A stretch of 38,095 bases of DNA from Acidobacteria bacterium RIFCSPLOWO2_02_FULL_65_29. Lineage in GTDB: Bacteria; Acidobacteriota; Vicinamibacteria; Vicinamibacterales; CAVVIG01. The DNA lies in assembly GCA_001767435.1 (NCBI GenBank), contig MEKT01000041.1:240-38334 (forward strand), given 5' to 3'. Shown here one piece after another: positions 8,346 through 16,823 of the stretch; the first letter of the stretch is position 1; every line of letters starts with the position of its first letter. The position numbers and the translations under genes are program-made. The notes beneath the pieces are model-generated. The model did no database searches. It had not been told where the DNA came from and saw nothing but the letters and a program-made list of their open reading frames with translations.

Positions 8346-9110
8346 GTGGTTCGCGCCTGTGGCGTTTCCGATGTCGGACGAGTTCGAAGGACGAACGAAG
8401 ACACGTTCGTGTCGGACCCTGAGCTCTGTCTGTTCGCGGTCGCCGACGGCATGGGCGGCCATGGCGCCGGTGAAGTCGCGTCTGGGCTGGCCGTCGAAGC
8501 CGTCACGGCGTTCATCCGGCGGTCTGCCGAAGACACCGACTTTTCCTGGCCGTACGGCATCGATCGCACGTTGTCGATGCAGGGCAATCGCCTGAGGACG
8601 GCGATACATCTGGCGAACCGCCGCATCTTCCGCACGGCCGAGAGCAACGACGACTACAACGGGATGGGCACGACGATCGTAGGGCTGCTCGTCAACGGGC
8701 CGCGCATCTCGGTCGGGCACGTCGGCGACAGCCGCCTCTACCTGCTCGAGCAGGGCAGGCTCGAGCAGCTGACGGATGACGACTCGTGGGCGGCGACCAT
8801 TCTCGCGCGCGACCTGCGGCTGGGCCCGGCCGACATCGCCAACCACCCCATGCGGAACGTGCTGACCAGTGCACTCGGTTCACGCGAGAGCGTCGACATT
8901 CATCTGTCGGAGCGCGAGCTCACGGGCTCCGCATGTCTGCTGTTGACGAGCGACGGCCTGCACGGCTCGCTCGACGCCGCCAGCATCACGGCGGTGTTGA
9001 CCTCGACGCCAGACGTCGAGGCCGCGGCCCGCGGCCTGGTGTCCGCCGCGCTCGAGCGCGGCAGCCGCGACAACGTCACGGCACTCGTCGTGCGCTACGA
9101 CAAGGACTGA
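8346..9110 (+). CDS. PP2C-family Ser/Thr protein phosphatase
   Basis: 254 residues, single domain. Metal-binding and catalytic PP2C motifs are complete: NED (residues 17-19), VADGMGGHGAGE (32-43), GMGTTIVGLLV, VGHVGDSRLYLL, LLTSDGLHG, and the C-terminal SRDNVTALVV with its metal-binding Asp. It is therefore a soluble Mg/Mn-dependent phosphatase of the PppA/Stp type that reverses bacterial Ser/Thr kinases. The GTG start at 8346 is the only usable one: an in-frame stop lies at 8298-8300. First gene of a six-gene unit. Five bases separate its stop from the kinase start, so it is almost certainly co-transcribed with its likely opponents, the two kinases. Confidence 0.93.
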   Translation: MVRACGVSDVGRVRRTNEDTFVSDPELCLFAVADGMGGHGAGEVASGLAVEAVTAFIRRSAEDTDFSWPYGIDRTLSMQGNRLRTAIHLANRRIFRTAESNDDYNGMGTTIVGLLVNGPRISVGHVGDSRLYLLEQGRLEQLTDDDSWAATILARDLRLGPADIANHPMRNVLTSALGSRESVDIHLSERELTGSACLLLTSDGLHGSLDAASITAVLTSTPDVEAAARGLVSAALERGSRDNVTALVVRYDKD

Positions 9111-9115
9111 GCGCC

Positions 9116-10405
9116 ATGCCAGATCAGATCCCCGGCGCGCCGCGGTTCATCGGCCGTTACCGGCTGGTCGAGCGCATCGGCAAGGGCGCCATGGGCATGG
9201 TCTACGCCGCCGTGGACGAATCCATGGGGCGGCGTGTGGCCGTGAAGGTCATGATGGCCGATCTCGAGGAGGAGCCCGAGACGCGCGAGCGCTTCTATCG
9301 GGAGGCCAAGGTGACCGGGCAGTTGGTCCACCGGAACATCGTGACCGTGTTCGACCTCGGCGAGGAACACGGGCGGCCGTACATCGTGATGGAGCTGCTC
9401 CAGGGCGCACCCCTCGGCGAGCACCTGCAGCAGCCCGACCAACCGACGCTCGACGCGAAGCTCGACCTGATGCTGCAGGTCTGCGAGGGTCTCCGGGTCG
9501 CCCACGAGCGCGGCGTGATTCACCGCGACATCAAACCGAACAACCTCTTCGTGCTGCCCGATGGCAGCCTGAAGATTCTCGACTTTGGCATCGCTCGGCT
9601 TGCGACGTCGACCTTGACGGCGAGCGGCTTTCTCGTGGGCACGCCCGAGTACATGTCGCCCGAGCAGGCGATGGGCCGTCCGATCGATGCGCGGTCGGAC
9701 CTCTTCTCCGCGGCCGGCGTGTTCTACTTCATCCTGACCGGCCGCCCGGCGTTCGGCACCTCGGATCTGCCGAAAGTGCTGCACGCCGTGATGTCCAGCC
9801 CACCCGCGCCGCTCACCGAACGCGACGCGCCCGACGCTCTTCGCCGCATCCTGTTGAAGGCGCTCGAGAAGGATCCCGATCGCCGCTACGGCAGCGCGGC
9901 CGAGATGCTGGCGGCGATCGACAAGGTGCGCCGCGTGCGGGAGAGCGAGCGGCACCGCCTCGTCGACGCAGCGCTCGATCGCTATGGAGGAATCCTGGGG
10001 CTCATCGAGGAGCGGCGGACGCTCAGCAAGAGCCTGCGCGTCCCCGACGCCGATCGGATGTGCGACGACACGCTGGCGCGGCTCGCGCAGCGGTTTCCCG
10101 ACGTCGCGCGGCACGCAGCCGAGGGCACGCTGATGCCGCCGATCGATCGCGACGTCGCCTCCGCGGCGCTGTCGGTGTTGCGGGCGCGGCACACCGTGGA
10201 GCTCGCGGCGCTCGACGCGTTGCGCGAGGAGGCCAGCGACTCGATGCGCCGCGCGGAGGACGCGCCTATCGACTTGACACTCCATCGCGGGAGTGCGAAC
10301 GACGCCGGCGACGACGAAGCCGCCAAGGCGAGCTTGGAGGAGCGCGCCGCGGCGCTGTTCAACCGTCTGCGCCCCGACAAAGGCCCCGGGAGAGAGCCGG
10401 CGTGA
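9116..10405 (+). CDS. Eukaryotic-like Ser/Thr protein kinase, cytosolic
   Basis: 429 residues. The kinase domain is at about 13-270: glycine loop IGKGAMGMV (21-29), catalytic Lys in VAVKVM (Lys44), HRDIKPNN with catalytic Asp (136-143), DFG (156-158), and activation/P+1 segment GTPEYMSPEQ (175-184). All residues needed for phosphotransfer are present. The activation loop has Ser/Thr residues (STLTAS) suited to autophosphorylation. About 150 residues after the domain are helical and charged with no transmembrane segment, unlike the second kinase in this operon. The stop overlaps the FHA gene start (GTGA, 10402-10405), predicting coupled synthesis of kinase and phospho-reader. Likely role: cytosolic kinase of the cassette, opposed by the upstream PP2C phosphatase. 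Confidence 0.93.
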   Translation: MPDQIPGAPRFIGRYRLVERIGKGAMGMVYAAVDESMGRRVAVKVMMADLEEEPETRERFYREAKVTGQLVHRNIVTVFDLGEEHGRPYIVMELLQGAPLGEHLQQPDQPTLDAKLDLMLQVCEGLRVAHERGVIHRDIKPNNLFVLPDGSLKILDFGIARLATSTLTASGFLVGTPEYMSPEQAMGRPIDARSDLFSAAGVFYFILTGRPAFGTSDLPKVLHAVMSSPPAPLTERDAPDALRRILLKALEKDPDRRYGSAAEMLAAIDKVRRVRESERHRLVDAALDRYGGILGLIEERRTLSKSLRVPDADRMCDDTLARLAQRFPDVARHAAEGTLMPPIDRDVASAALSVLRARHTVELAALDALREEASDSMRRAEDAPIDLTLHRGSANDAGDDEAAKASLEERAAALFNRLRPDKGPGREPA

Positions 10406-11283
10406 GCCACAAGCTGATCGTCAACGACGGGAAACGCCAGCGCGAGCTGCCGCTCGTCGCGACGCTGGTGGTCGGCCGCGATCCGGCCTGCGACATCAGC
10501 GAGGCCGACCCCTTGCTGTCGCGGCGCCACGTCGAGTTCGTCGCCGACGCCGGCGAAGTCGTCGTGCGCGATCTCGCCAGCCGCAACGGCATGCTGATCA
10601 ACGGCGTGAAGCTGACCCAGGGCATCCTGCACGGCGGCGACGTTATTCAAGTCGGCCACCTGCAGGTGACCTTCGTCGAGGACAGCGTCCCCTTGGCGAC
10701 GCCACCCGATCCCGAAGTCGACGCCGACGAAACCGCGATGGTTCCACTGCCGACGGCGCGCGAGGCCGACGCGTCTCTGCTGCCTGTCGCGGACTCGCCT
10801 ACTCTCGCCGTCGCGTCGCGCGTCTCGAACGCGCCGACCCTCCACACCGGGGTCGAGCCGCGACCGACGGCAGCGGGCAGCAAGCCGTCTGCGGGGACCG
10901 GTGTTTCGAGCGTCGTCCTCCCCATCGTTCGCACCCAGGAGCCAGCTGATCCGCCGCGGCCCGGGTCAATCGGGGTGGAGCTCGCCGCGCGCATCGTCGC
11001 CGACGCGCAGTACCGGGTGACCGGCGCCAGCGCGGGGTGCGCCGATCTGATCGGGGTAGGTCCGGACCGTCTGATCGGGCAATATCTGATCGACGCGATT
11101 CCCGACCAGGACATCGCCGACGGGGTGCTCCTCGCATTGAGCGTGCTCGGCGCAAGTGGTGAGCAGTTTTTCCTGGTCGCACCCGGCACGCGCGGATATG
11201 GCGTGTCGATCGTCGTATCGCGGGAAGGCAAGGGCAGACCGCTGACCGTCGCGCTGTCTGCCGATAGAGAGATGGAAGGATGA
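10402..11283 (+). CDS. FHA-domain adaptor with C-terminal PAS-like domain
   Basis: 293 residues. The N-terminal FHA domain (about 1-95) shows VVGRDPACDI (conserved Gly-Arg at 25-26), LSRRHVEF (Ser-x-x-His, 40-43) and ASRNGMLING (Asn-Gly), the residues that bind phosphothreonine. A long Pro/Ala/Thr-rich linker (about 95-185) leads to a C-terminal PAS-like region (about 190-290: IVADAQYRVTGASAGCADLIGV followed by RLIGQYLIDAIPDQD). FHA plus PAS suggests a phospho-dependent docking protein that also senses a small signal. The GTG at 10402 overlaps the kinase stop; the reading frame extends upstream but only as an out-of-frame shadow of the kinase. A 16-base gap separates it from the next kinase. 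Confidence 0.88.
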   Translation: MSHKLIVNDGKRQRELPLVATLVVGRDPACDISEADPLLSRRHVEFVADAGEVVVRDLASRNGMLINGVKLTQGILHGGDVIQVGHLQVTFVEDSVPLATPPDPEVDADETAMVPLPTAREADASLLPVADSPTLAVASRVSNAPTLHTGVEPRPTAAGSKPSAGTGVSSVVLPIVRTQEPADPPRPGSIGVELAARIVADAQYRVTGASAGCADLIGVGPDRLIGQYLIDAIPDQDIADGVLLALSVLGASGEQFFLVAPGTRGYGVSIVVSREGKGRPLTVALSADREMEG

Positions 11284-11299
11284 CTGGGACGACTTGATC

Positions 11300-13129
11300 A
11301 TGAAAGATGCTCCGCTTCCCGATCACATTGGCCGGTATCAGATCCTCGAGCGCGTCGGGCGCGGCGGCATGGGCGTCCTCTACCGCGGATTCGATCCGAA
11401 GCTCGATCGCGAAGTGGCCATCAAGGTCATTCTCACGGACTTTTCCGAGGACGCCGAGCAGATGCGTCCGCGTTTCTACCGGGAGGCCAAGGCGACCGCG
11501 CGGCTGCAGCACCGCAATATCGTCACGGTGTTCGAGTTCGTGGAGGACCAGGCCCAGCCGCACATCGTGATGGAATTTCTGCGGGGTGTCCCGCTGGCCA
11601 AGCGCCTCGGCGCGACGCCGAAGCTCACGCTCGACGACACGCTCGACATCGTCGCGCAGCTCTGTGCAGGGCTTGGCTACGCGCACTCGCAGGGAGTGGT
11701 GCACCGAGACGTCAAGCCGGCCAACGTCTTCCTGCTCGAAGACGGCACGGTCAAGCTGCTCGATTTCGGCATCGCGAAGCTCACGACGTCCACGTTGACC
11801 CGGCAGGGCGACGTGCTCGGCAGCGCGTCGTACATGTCGCCCGAGCAGGTGGCGGGCAGCGATTCGGTGGACGGCCGCGCCGACGTCTGGTCGACCGGCG
11901 TGGTCCTGTACGAGCTGCTGGCCGGGCGGAAGCCGTTCCAGGGCGAGACTCCGACCAACGTGATCGTCAGAATTCTGAAGGAAGAGCCCCCGCCGATCGA
12001 AAGCCTCGTGCCCGGACTTCCCAAGCAGCTCATCTCGGCCGTGCACCGCGCCCTGGAGAAGGATCCGACCAAGCGTATCGCCAAGGCCGACGAGCTCGGC
12101 CGCGAGCTCCAGTGGATTCGAAAGGCGCTCCAGGTATCGGGCGAGCTCGCGCCGATGGAAGAGACCAAGTTGGCGAGCACGCAGGCGCTGCGGGCGCTGC
12201 ACGACGATCTGCAGAGGCCGCCGCCAACCAGCACGAGCGGCGCCAAAGCGCCCGCGGGAGTCGCGTCCGCGCCGCCTTCGTTGAACAAATGGGTGCTGCC
12301 GGCCAGCGTCGCCGCCCTCGTCGTGGCCGGGATTGCGGCGTGGGCCCTGGTTGGCCGATTGCCGGGAACAATTCCCGTCGCGGTCAGTTCGGCGCCGACG
12401 TCGTCCATGGCCGCGTCATCGACCGTCGCACCAGTAACGCCGGCGCCAGCGACCGTCACGGCATCAGCGCCCGCATCGTCAACAGCCGCGCCGCCAACCC
12501 CCGCGCCGTCACCAGGCGCGCCATCAACGGTCGCGTCGTCGACGGCCGCACCGCCCGTCACTCAAGTCGCTGGGAAGCCGACGGTCGCCCGGCCGGTGGG
12601 CAGCGCCGCCACCGCGAAGCCAGCCGAGGCCCCCGCGGCCGCGAAACCGGCCACCACGCCGGACGCCGCCGCCCCGCCGGTCGAGACACCCAAGCCGGCG
12701 CCGCCGCCGCCCACGCCCGCGATGGTCGAGGTGACGATGAGCGGACCCTACGCCTTCGAGGTCTTCGATGGCGCACGGTCGATTTCCGGGCCGAGCGAGT
12801 CGCACAACCTGTCGCAGCCGAATGGCAAGAACCTGAGGGTGGTCGCCGCGCCGTACTTCCTCGATCGGCAGGTGCGAGTGGACGGCGGACCCGATCGGCA
12901 TTTCGAGTGGGCGCCGCCGGCACTGGGGCGGCTGGAGATTCGATCGGCCAGAGAAAATTGCCGGATCCTGGTGGGCAAGCGCGATCTCGGGTATCCGCCG
13001 TTCGCCGCCCTGCCGGTGGTGGCGGGCGACTACGTGGTCAGCCTGGCCTGCCCGGACGGACAGAATCCGACGCAGGGGGCAACGGTCATTCCGGGGCGGG
13101 AGGCTCAGGTTCGCTTCATACTGAGGTGA
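11300..13129 (+). CDS. Transmembrane Ser/Thr protein kinase with external PEGA-like domain
   Basis: 609 residues. The kinase domain is at about 11-275: VGRGGMGVLY (19-28), Lys42 in VAIKVI, HRDVKPAN (135-142), DFG (155-157), SASYMSPEQ (175-183). One transmembrane helix (WVLPASVAALVVAGIAAWAL, about 331-350) follows. Then come about 120 residues of Ala/Pro/Thr/Ser-rich spacer, long enough to cross a cell-wall layer, and a C-terminal beta domain (about 475-609). Its last part (LGRLEIRSARENCRILVGKRDLGYPPF) resembles PEGA repeats. Topology: kinase inside, sensor outside. The start ATG at 11300 is preferred to TTG 11294. Likely senses an envelope state and signals to the FHA protein and phosphatase encoded upstream. 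Confidence 0.92.
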   Translation: MKDAPLPDHIGRYQILERVGRGGMGVLYRGFDPKLDREVAIKVILTDFSEDAEQMRPRFYREAKATARLQHRNIVTVFEFVEDQAQPHIVMEFLRGVPLAKRLGATPKLTLDDTLDIVAQLCAGLGYAHSQGVVHRDVKPANVFLLEDGTVKLLDFGIAKLTTSTLTRQGDVLGSASYMSPEQVAGSDSVDGRADVWSTGVVLYELLAGRKPFQGETPTNVIVRILKEEPPPIESLVPGLPKQLISAVHRALEKDPTKRIAKADELGRELQWIRKALQVSGELAPMEETKLASTQALRALHDDLQRPPPTSTSGAKAPAGVASAPPSLNKWVLPASVAALVVAGIAAWALVGRLPGTIPVAVSSAPTSSMAASSTVAPVTPAPATVTASAPASSTAAPPTPAPSPGAPSTVASSTAAPPVTQVAGKPTVARPVGSAATAKPAEAPAAAKPATTPDAAAPPVETPKPAPPPPTPAMVEVTMSGPYAFEVFDGARSISGPSESHNLSQPNGKNLRVVAAPYFLDRQVRVDGGPDRHFEWAPPALGRLEIRSARENCRILVGKRDLGYPPFAALPVVAGDYVVSLACPDGQNPTQGATVIPGREAQVRFILR

Positions 13130-13146
13130 ACCACGTACAGGACGAT

Positions 13147-14655
13147 ATGAAAACACTTCCTTCTCTACTGCTTCTCGTGCTGGTCGGCGCGGTCGGCTCG
13201 ACCCTCGTGGTCTCCGCGCAGCAGGCGGCCAACGACGAACTGCCCCGGAGGCAGTACGACAGCGGCCTGTCGTTCATGCAGGGCCAACGCTACACGGAAG
13301 CCCTGAAGGACTTCCAGGCCGTGATCGACTCCTTCCCGCGGAGCTCGGTGGCGGACAACGCCCTCCTGGAAATCGCGCTCTATCAGCTGGACGTCGCCAA
13401 GAATATCGATGCCACGCAGGCCGCGATCGACAAGCTGCTGAAGGAGTACCCCGAGACCGACTCCGCGCCGATGGGATACGTCGTGGGCGGGCGGCTGGCG
13501 ATGGCCAAGGGCCGGACGCCGGCCGACGTGGACGCGGCCCTGGCGAGCTTCGAGCGCGTGCCTCGCCTGTTTCCCGGAAACGACGCCGTGCCGGCCGCCG
13601 GCTACTACGCGGGCGAAACGCTGCGTTTGGTACGCCGCACCGATGAGGCCCTCGATCGGTACCGCGCCGTGACGGCGCAGTTCCCCAGTTCGCGGTGGGC
13701 CGGGCAGGCCAACCTGGCCGCCGGCTATTGTCTCGTGCAAGGCGAACGGGCCGGCGCCGCGCTTCCCGAAGTGCAGCGGGTTCGTCAGCAGCTCCCTGGC
13801 AGCGCGGCCGCGGCCGACGCGCTGAACATCAATACGATTCTCTATCGCCTCTACGTCCGCGCGCCGGGCCAGCCCGCGTACGGCTTCACGGGCCGCTTCG
13901 TCGGCGATGAAAAATCCAACTACGACGACGTCGTGGGCCTTGTCGTCGACCCCGCGAACCGGCTGCTGCTCGGCCACAAGAACGGTATCGCCGTCTTCGA
14001 CCCGAAGGGGCCGCTCAAGACGACCGTGACGGCCAACGAACCGTCCGCCTTCTTCGTGGACGAGCGCGGCCGCGTAATCATCGCGAAGAACGAAATGCTC
14101 ATCGCGGACCGCGCGGAGTCGCAGTCGATCTCGACACCGCTGGCCGAGCCGGGCAAGACGCGGCTGGTCGAAGAGATCCCCTCGGTCGTGGCGATGTCGG
14201 GCGGTCAGCGGATCATCATGGACCGCAAGGCCAAGAACCTGATCCGCGTCGGCGTCGACGGCCGGTACAGCGGCACCTTCCTCTCGAACATCAACGGCGA
14301 TCGGCTGGCGATCAACACGCTCGACGATGTGGCTGTCATCGACAGAGATACGAAGGCGATTACGATCGCCGACCGCGACGGGAAGCTCCTGACCAAGATC
14401 GCCGCCAAGGGCGCCGCGTACCAGTTCGATGAGCCGGTTGATCTGACGTTCGACCAGATCGGGCACCTCTACGTGCTCGATCGAGGCAACGCCTCGGTGT
14501 ACGTCTTCAGCCCCAAGTACAAGCTGATCACGACCTTTACGATTCAGGAAAAAAGTCCCGGCGCGTTCACCAGGGCACGGGCGCTCACGCTCGACGCCGC
14601 GGGCCGCATGTACGTGTTCGACGAGCGCGCAAAACGCATTCAGGTCTATCAATGA
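13147..14655 (+). CDS. Exported TPR plus beta-propeller (NHL-like) protein
   Basis: 502 residues. MKTLPSLLLLVLVGAVGSTLVVSAQQ is a Sec signal peptide with cleavage near SAQ. About residues 30-230 are TPR-like helices of the type in outer-membrane assembly/tol-pal lipoproteins (YDSGLSFMQGQRYTEALKDFQAVIDSFPRSSVADNALLEIALYQ). About 240-500 is a beta-propeller with NHL-like repeats (LVVDPANRLLLGHKNGIAVFDPKG, LTFDQIGHLYVLDRGNASVYVFSP, LTLDAAGRMYVFDERAKRIQVY). AGGA four bases before the ATG at 13147 supports the start; the frame is open far upstream but runs inside the kinase gene. The stop overlaps the next start (ATGA). Probably a periplasmic or surface scaffold that may contact the external kinase domain (inference). 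Confidence 0.85.
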   Translation: MKTLPSLLLLVLVGAVGSTLVVSAQQAANDELPRRQYDSGLSFMQGQRYTEALKDFQAVIDSFPRSSVADNALLEIALYQLDVAKNIDATQAAIDKLLKEYPETDSAPMGYVVGGRLAMAKGRTPADVDAALASFERVPRLFPGNDAVPAAGYYAGETLRLVRRTDEALDRYRAVTAQFPSSRWAGQANLAAGYCLVQGERAGAALPEVQRVRQQLPGSAAAADALNINTILYRLYVRAPGQPAYGFTGRFVGDEKSNYDDVVGLVVDPANRLLLGHKNGIAVFDPKGPLKTTVTANEPSAFFVDERGRVIIAKNEMLIADRAESQSISTPLAEPGKTRLVEEIPSVVAMSGGQRIIMDRKAKNLIRVGVDGRYSGTFLSNINGDRLAINTLDDVAVIDRDTKAITIADRDGKLLTKIAAKGAAYQFDEPVDLTFDQIGHLYVLDRGNASVYVFSPKYKLITTFTIQEKSPGAFTRARALTLDAAGRMYVFDERAKRIQVYQ

Positions 14656-16823
14656 GCACCGTCCTCAGAATCGCGATCGTCGCCGCCACGGCCCTGGCCT
14701 CGCTCGCCGCCGGCCCCCGACCCGCGTGGGCGCAGGCCGACCAGATGTCGAACGTCCAGACGCTGATGACGCAGGCGCGGACGTCCTTCGATCAGCTGGA
14801 CTACGAGGGCACCGTCAAGGCGCTCGACACGGCCATCGGCGTCCTCGAGGCGCGGCCCACCGAGGAAGCGCGAAAGCTGCTGCCGACCGCCTACGAAATG
14901 CGGGCCCGGTCGCGGTTCGGCCTCGGGCTGCGGGCGGAGGCGCAGGCCGACTTCACCTCACTCCTCAACATGGACCCGGCGTACGCGCTGACCGGCCAAC
15001 TGTCGCCGCGCATCGTGGAGCTCTTCGAAGCGGTCCTGCGAAGCACCGTCACCCAACTGACCGTGTCGATCGCGCCGCCCAACGCGGAGGCCACGCTCGA
15101 CGGCGTGAAAATCCCGACGAGCGGGACTCTTCAGATTGCCGTCGGCGATCACACGATCGCCGCGTCGCGCATCGGGTACAAGGCGGCGTCGATCTCGTTC
15201 AAGGCGGAGGCGGGCGTGGCGTTCGACATGGTGCAGCCTCTCGCGCTCGAGCGCGTGTCGTCGGTGTTCACATTCGTCACCTCGCCGCCGGGTGTCGAGA
15301 TCGTCATCGACGGCATCCGCCAGGGCGTGACGCAGCCAGGCCCGCCGCCGGCCGAGATCGCCGAACGGGCCGCCAGAGCCGGCCTGCCCGCGTCGCAGCT
15401 GTCGAACGTACTCGTCGTGCCAGAGGTGCAGATTGGCACGCACCGACTCGAGTTCAGGAAGGACTGCTTCGTCGGCACCGAGCGACGGCTCACGGTCGAA
15501 TCGCTCGACGATTACGTGATCGATCCGATACGCCTCGAGCCAGCGGTGGCGACCATCGCGGTGAAGTCGAGCCAACCCGGGACGATGGTCTACCTCGACG
15601 GCCAACAGCGGGGCGTGGCGCCCATGACGATCAGCGACGTCTGCGAAGGCCCGCACCTCGTGGAGCTGAAGTCGGCGTCGGGCCGCCATATCAGCCGCGT
15701 GGACGCGCGCACGGGTCAGAAGATCGACATCGCGGGCGCGCTCAGGCCGGCCTTTGCGCTCGTGTCGACGAGTGGACAGGCGGCGCTCAACGCCGATGTG
15801 CGACTGACGATCGAGCGGCAACTCGAATCGGCGCAGAGCGTCACGTTCTTCGCCCCGCCGGCCGACGACGCCAATAAGGCGCTCGGCACCGAGAAACTGC
15901 CGCCGGACTGGCTCGCCTTCGACGCCAACAAGCGCGCGCTCGGCACCTCCGCCGACATCGGCGCCGTGCTCCGGCGCGACCTCTCGGAGAAGCTCGCCAA
16001 GGTGTTCGACGCGCAGGGCGTCGCCTCGGTCACCGTCCCCTCGAGCCTCAATCGCAATCGCCTCGTGGTCGCGGTGCTGGGCTCGGGCAGCGGCGAGCCG
16101 GACGTGCTCGAGATCAGCCTCGACAATCCGGAAACCGTCAATTTCGCGATTGGGCGCCTCGATCGCCGGCTCTCGTTCTTCCGGCCCTCGATCGGCCTCA
16201 CCGCGGTCGACGTCGCCGACATCGAAGGCGCGGTGGTGGTGGCCGTCGATGGCCCCTCGGCAAAGGCCGGCATTCTTCCCGGGGACGTCGTGATGAAGGC
16301 CAACGCACAGCCGGTAATCGATGCCGCCGCGCTGACGACGCTCTTGGCGGGGCGGAAGGCCGACGAAGACCTCACCCTCGAGCTGAAGGACAAGGCGGGA
16401 ACGGTCAAGCGTGCGGACGTGCGCGTGTTCATGACGCCGCGTCTCATCGGCATGAACGATCAGACGCTGATGGTCAACCGCATCCTCGTCGACCTGCGCG
16501 CCCGCGTGCAGGCGCCGGGCGATCCGGTTGAGGACTCGGTCATGCGCCTGAACCTGGCCGTTGCCCTCGCGCGCGTGGAAAACTGGAGCGCGGCACGCCT
16601 CGAGCTGCAGCGTGTGAAGCTGCCGGACGGCCCCGGCGTGTCGAACGGAACCGTGCAGTACCTGCTCGGCCTCGCGTCCGACCGGATGGGTAACCGCGCC
16701 GAGGCGGAAGCCGCCTGGCGCGCCGCCGCTGCGTCCAACGCGCTCTTGACCGAAGACGGGCCGGCGATCAAAGAGCTGGCCGACGCGAGGCTCGCGGAGC
16801 TGCAAAAGCGGCCAGCTCGCTAG
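14652..16823 (+). CDS. Exported TPR-PEGA-PDZ scaffold protein
   Basis: 723 residues. A signal peptide ends at RPAWAQA. TPR-like helices (about 30-125) are followed by three PEGA-type beta modules. These are at about 136-190 (TVSIAPPNAEATLDGVKIP), 207-290 (FVTSPPGVEIVIDGIRQG, interrupted by a helical insert) and 299-350 (SSQPGTMVYLDGQQRGVAPM). A long linking region precedes a PDZ-like domain (about 514-595) with ADIEGAVVVAVDGPSAKAGILPGDVVMKANAQPV, and the C-terminus has further TPR-like helices. No protease triad is seen, so the PDZ is a binding module. PEGA modules are typical of envelope-exposed signalling proteins and also end the kinase gene of this operon. Last gene of the cassette; its TAG stop opens repeat array C. 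Confidence 0.85.
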   Translation: MSTVLRIAIVAATALASLAAGPRPAWAQADQMSNVQTLMTQARTSFDQLDYEGTVKALDTAIGVLEARPTEEARKLLPTAYEMRARSRFGLGLRAEAQADFTSLLNMDPAYALTGQLSPRIVELFEAVLRSTVTQLTVSIAPPNAEATLDGVKIPTSGTLQIAVGDHTIAASRIGYKAASISFKAEAGVAFDMVQPLALERVSSVFTFVTSPPGVEIVIDGIRQGVTQPGPPPAEIAERAARAGLPASQLSNVLVVPEVQIGTHRLEFRKDCFVGTERRLTVESLDDYVIDPIRLEPAVATIAVKSSQPGTMVYLDGQQRGVAPMTISDVCEGPHLVELKSASGRHISRVDARTGQKIDIAGALRPAFALVSTSGQAALNADVRLTIERQLESAQSVTFFAPPADDANKALGTEKLPPDWLAFDANKRALGTSADIGAVLRRDLSEKLAKVFDAQGVASVTVPSSLNRNRLVVAVLGSGSGEPDVLEISLDNPETVNFAIGRLDRRLSFFRPSIGLTAVDVADIEGAVVVAVDGPSAKAGILPGDVVMKANAQPVIDAAALTTLLAGRKADEDLTLELKDKAGTVKRADVRVFMTPRLIGMNDQTLMVNRILVDLRARVQAPGDPVEDSVMRLNLAVALARVENWSAARLELQRVKLPDGPGVSNGTVQYLLGLASDRMGNRAEAEAAWRAAAASNALLTEDGPAIKELADARLAELQKRPAR

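Noticed and set aside
8252-8647. N-terminal extension of the metallo-hydrolase frame (132 residues)
   Set aside because: It overlaps the divergent phosphatase gene antisense, has no domain, and the MBL fold starts at the ATG at 8251, which has its own TATAAT.
10060-10401. N-terminal extension of the FHA protein frame
   Set aside because: It is an out-of-frame Arg/Ala-rich shadow of the kinase gene; the FHA domain begins at the GTG overlapping the kinase stop.
12112-13146. Long upstream extension of the TPR-propeller frame
   Set aside because: It runs through the kinase gene in another frame with shadow composition; the signal peptide at 13147 marks the true start.
8346-16823. Type VI secretion regulatory cluster (PppA-PpkA-Fha)
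   Set aside because: Although phosphatase, kinase and FHA are adjacent, no tss/vgr/hcp gene is present and the last two genes are exported TPR/propeller/PDZ proteins.
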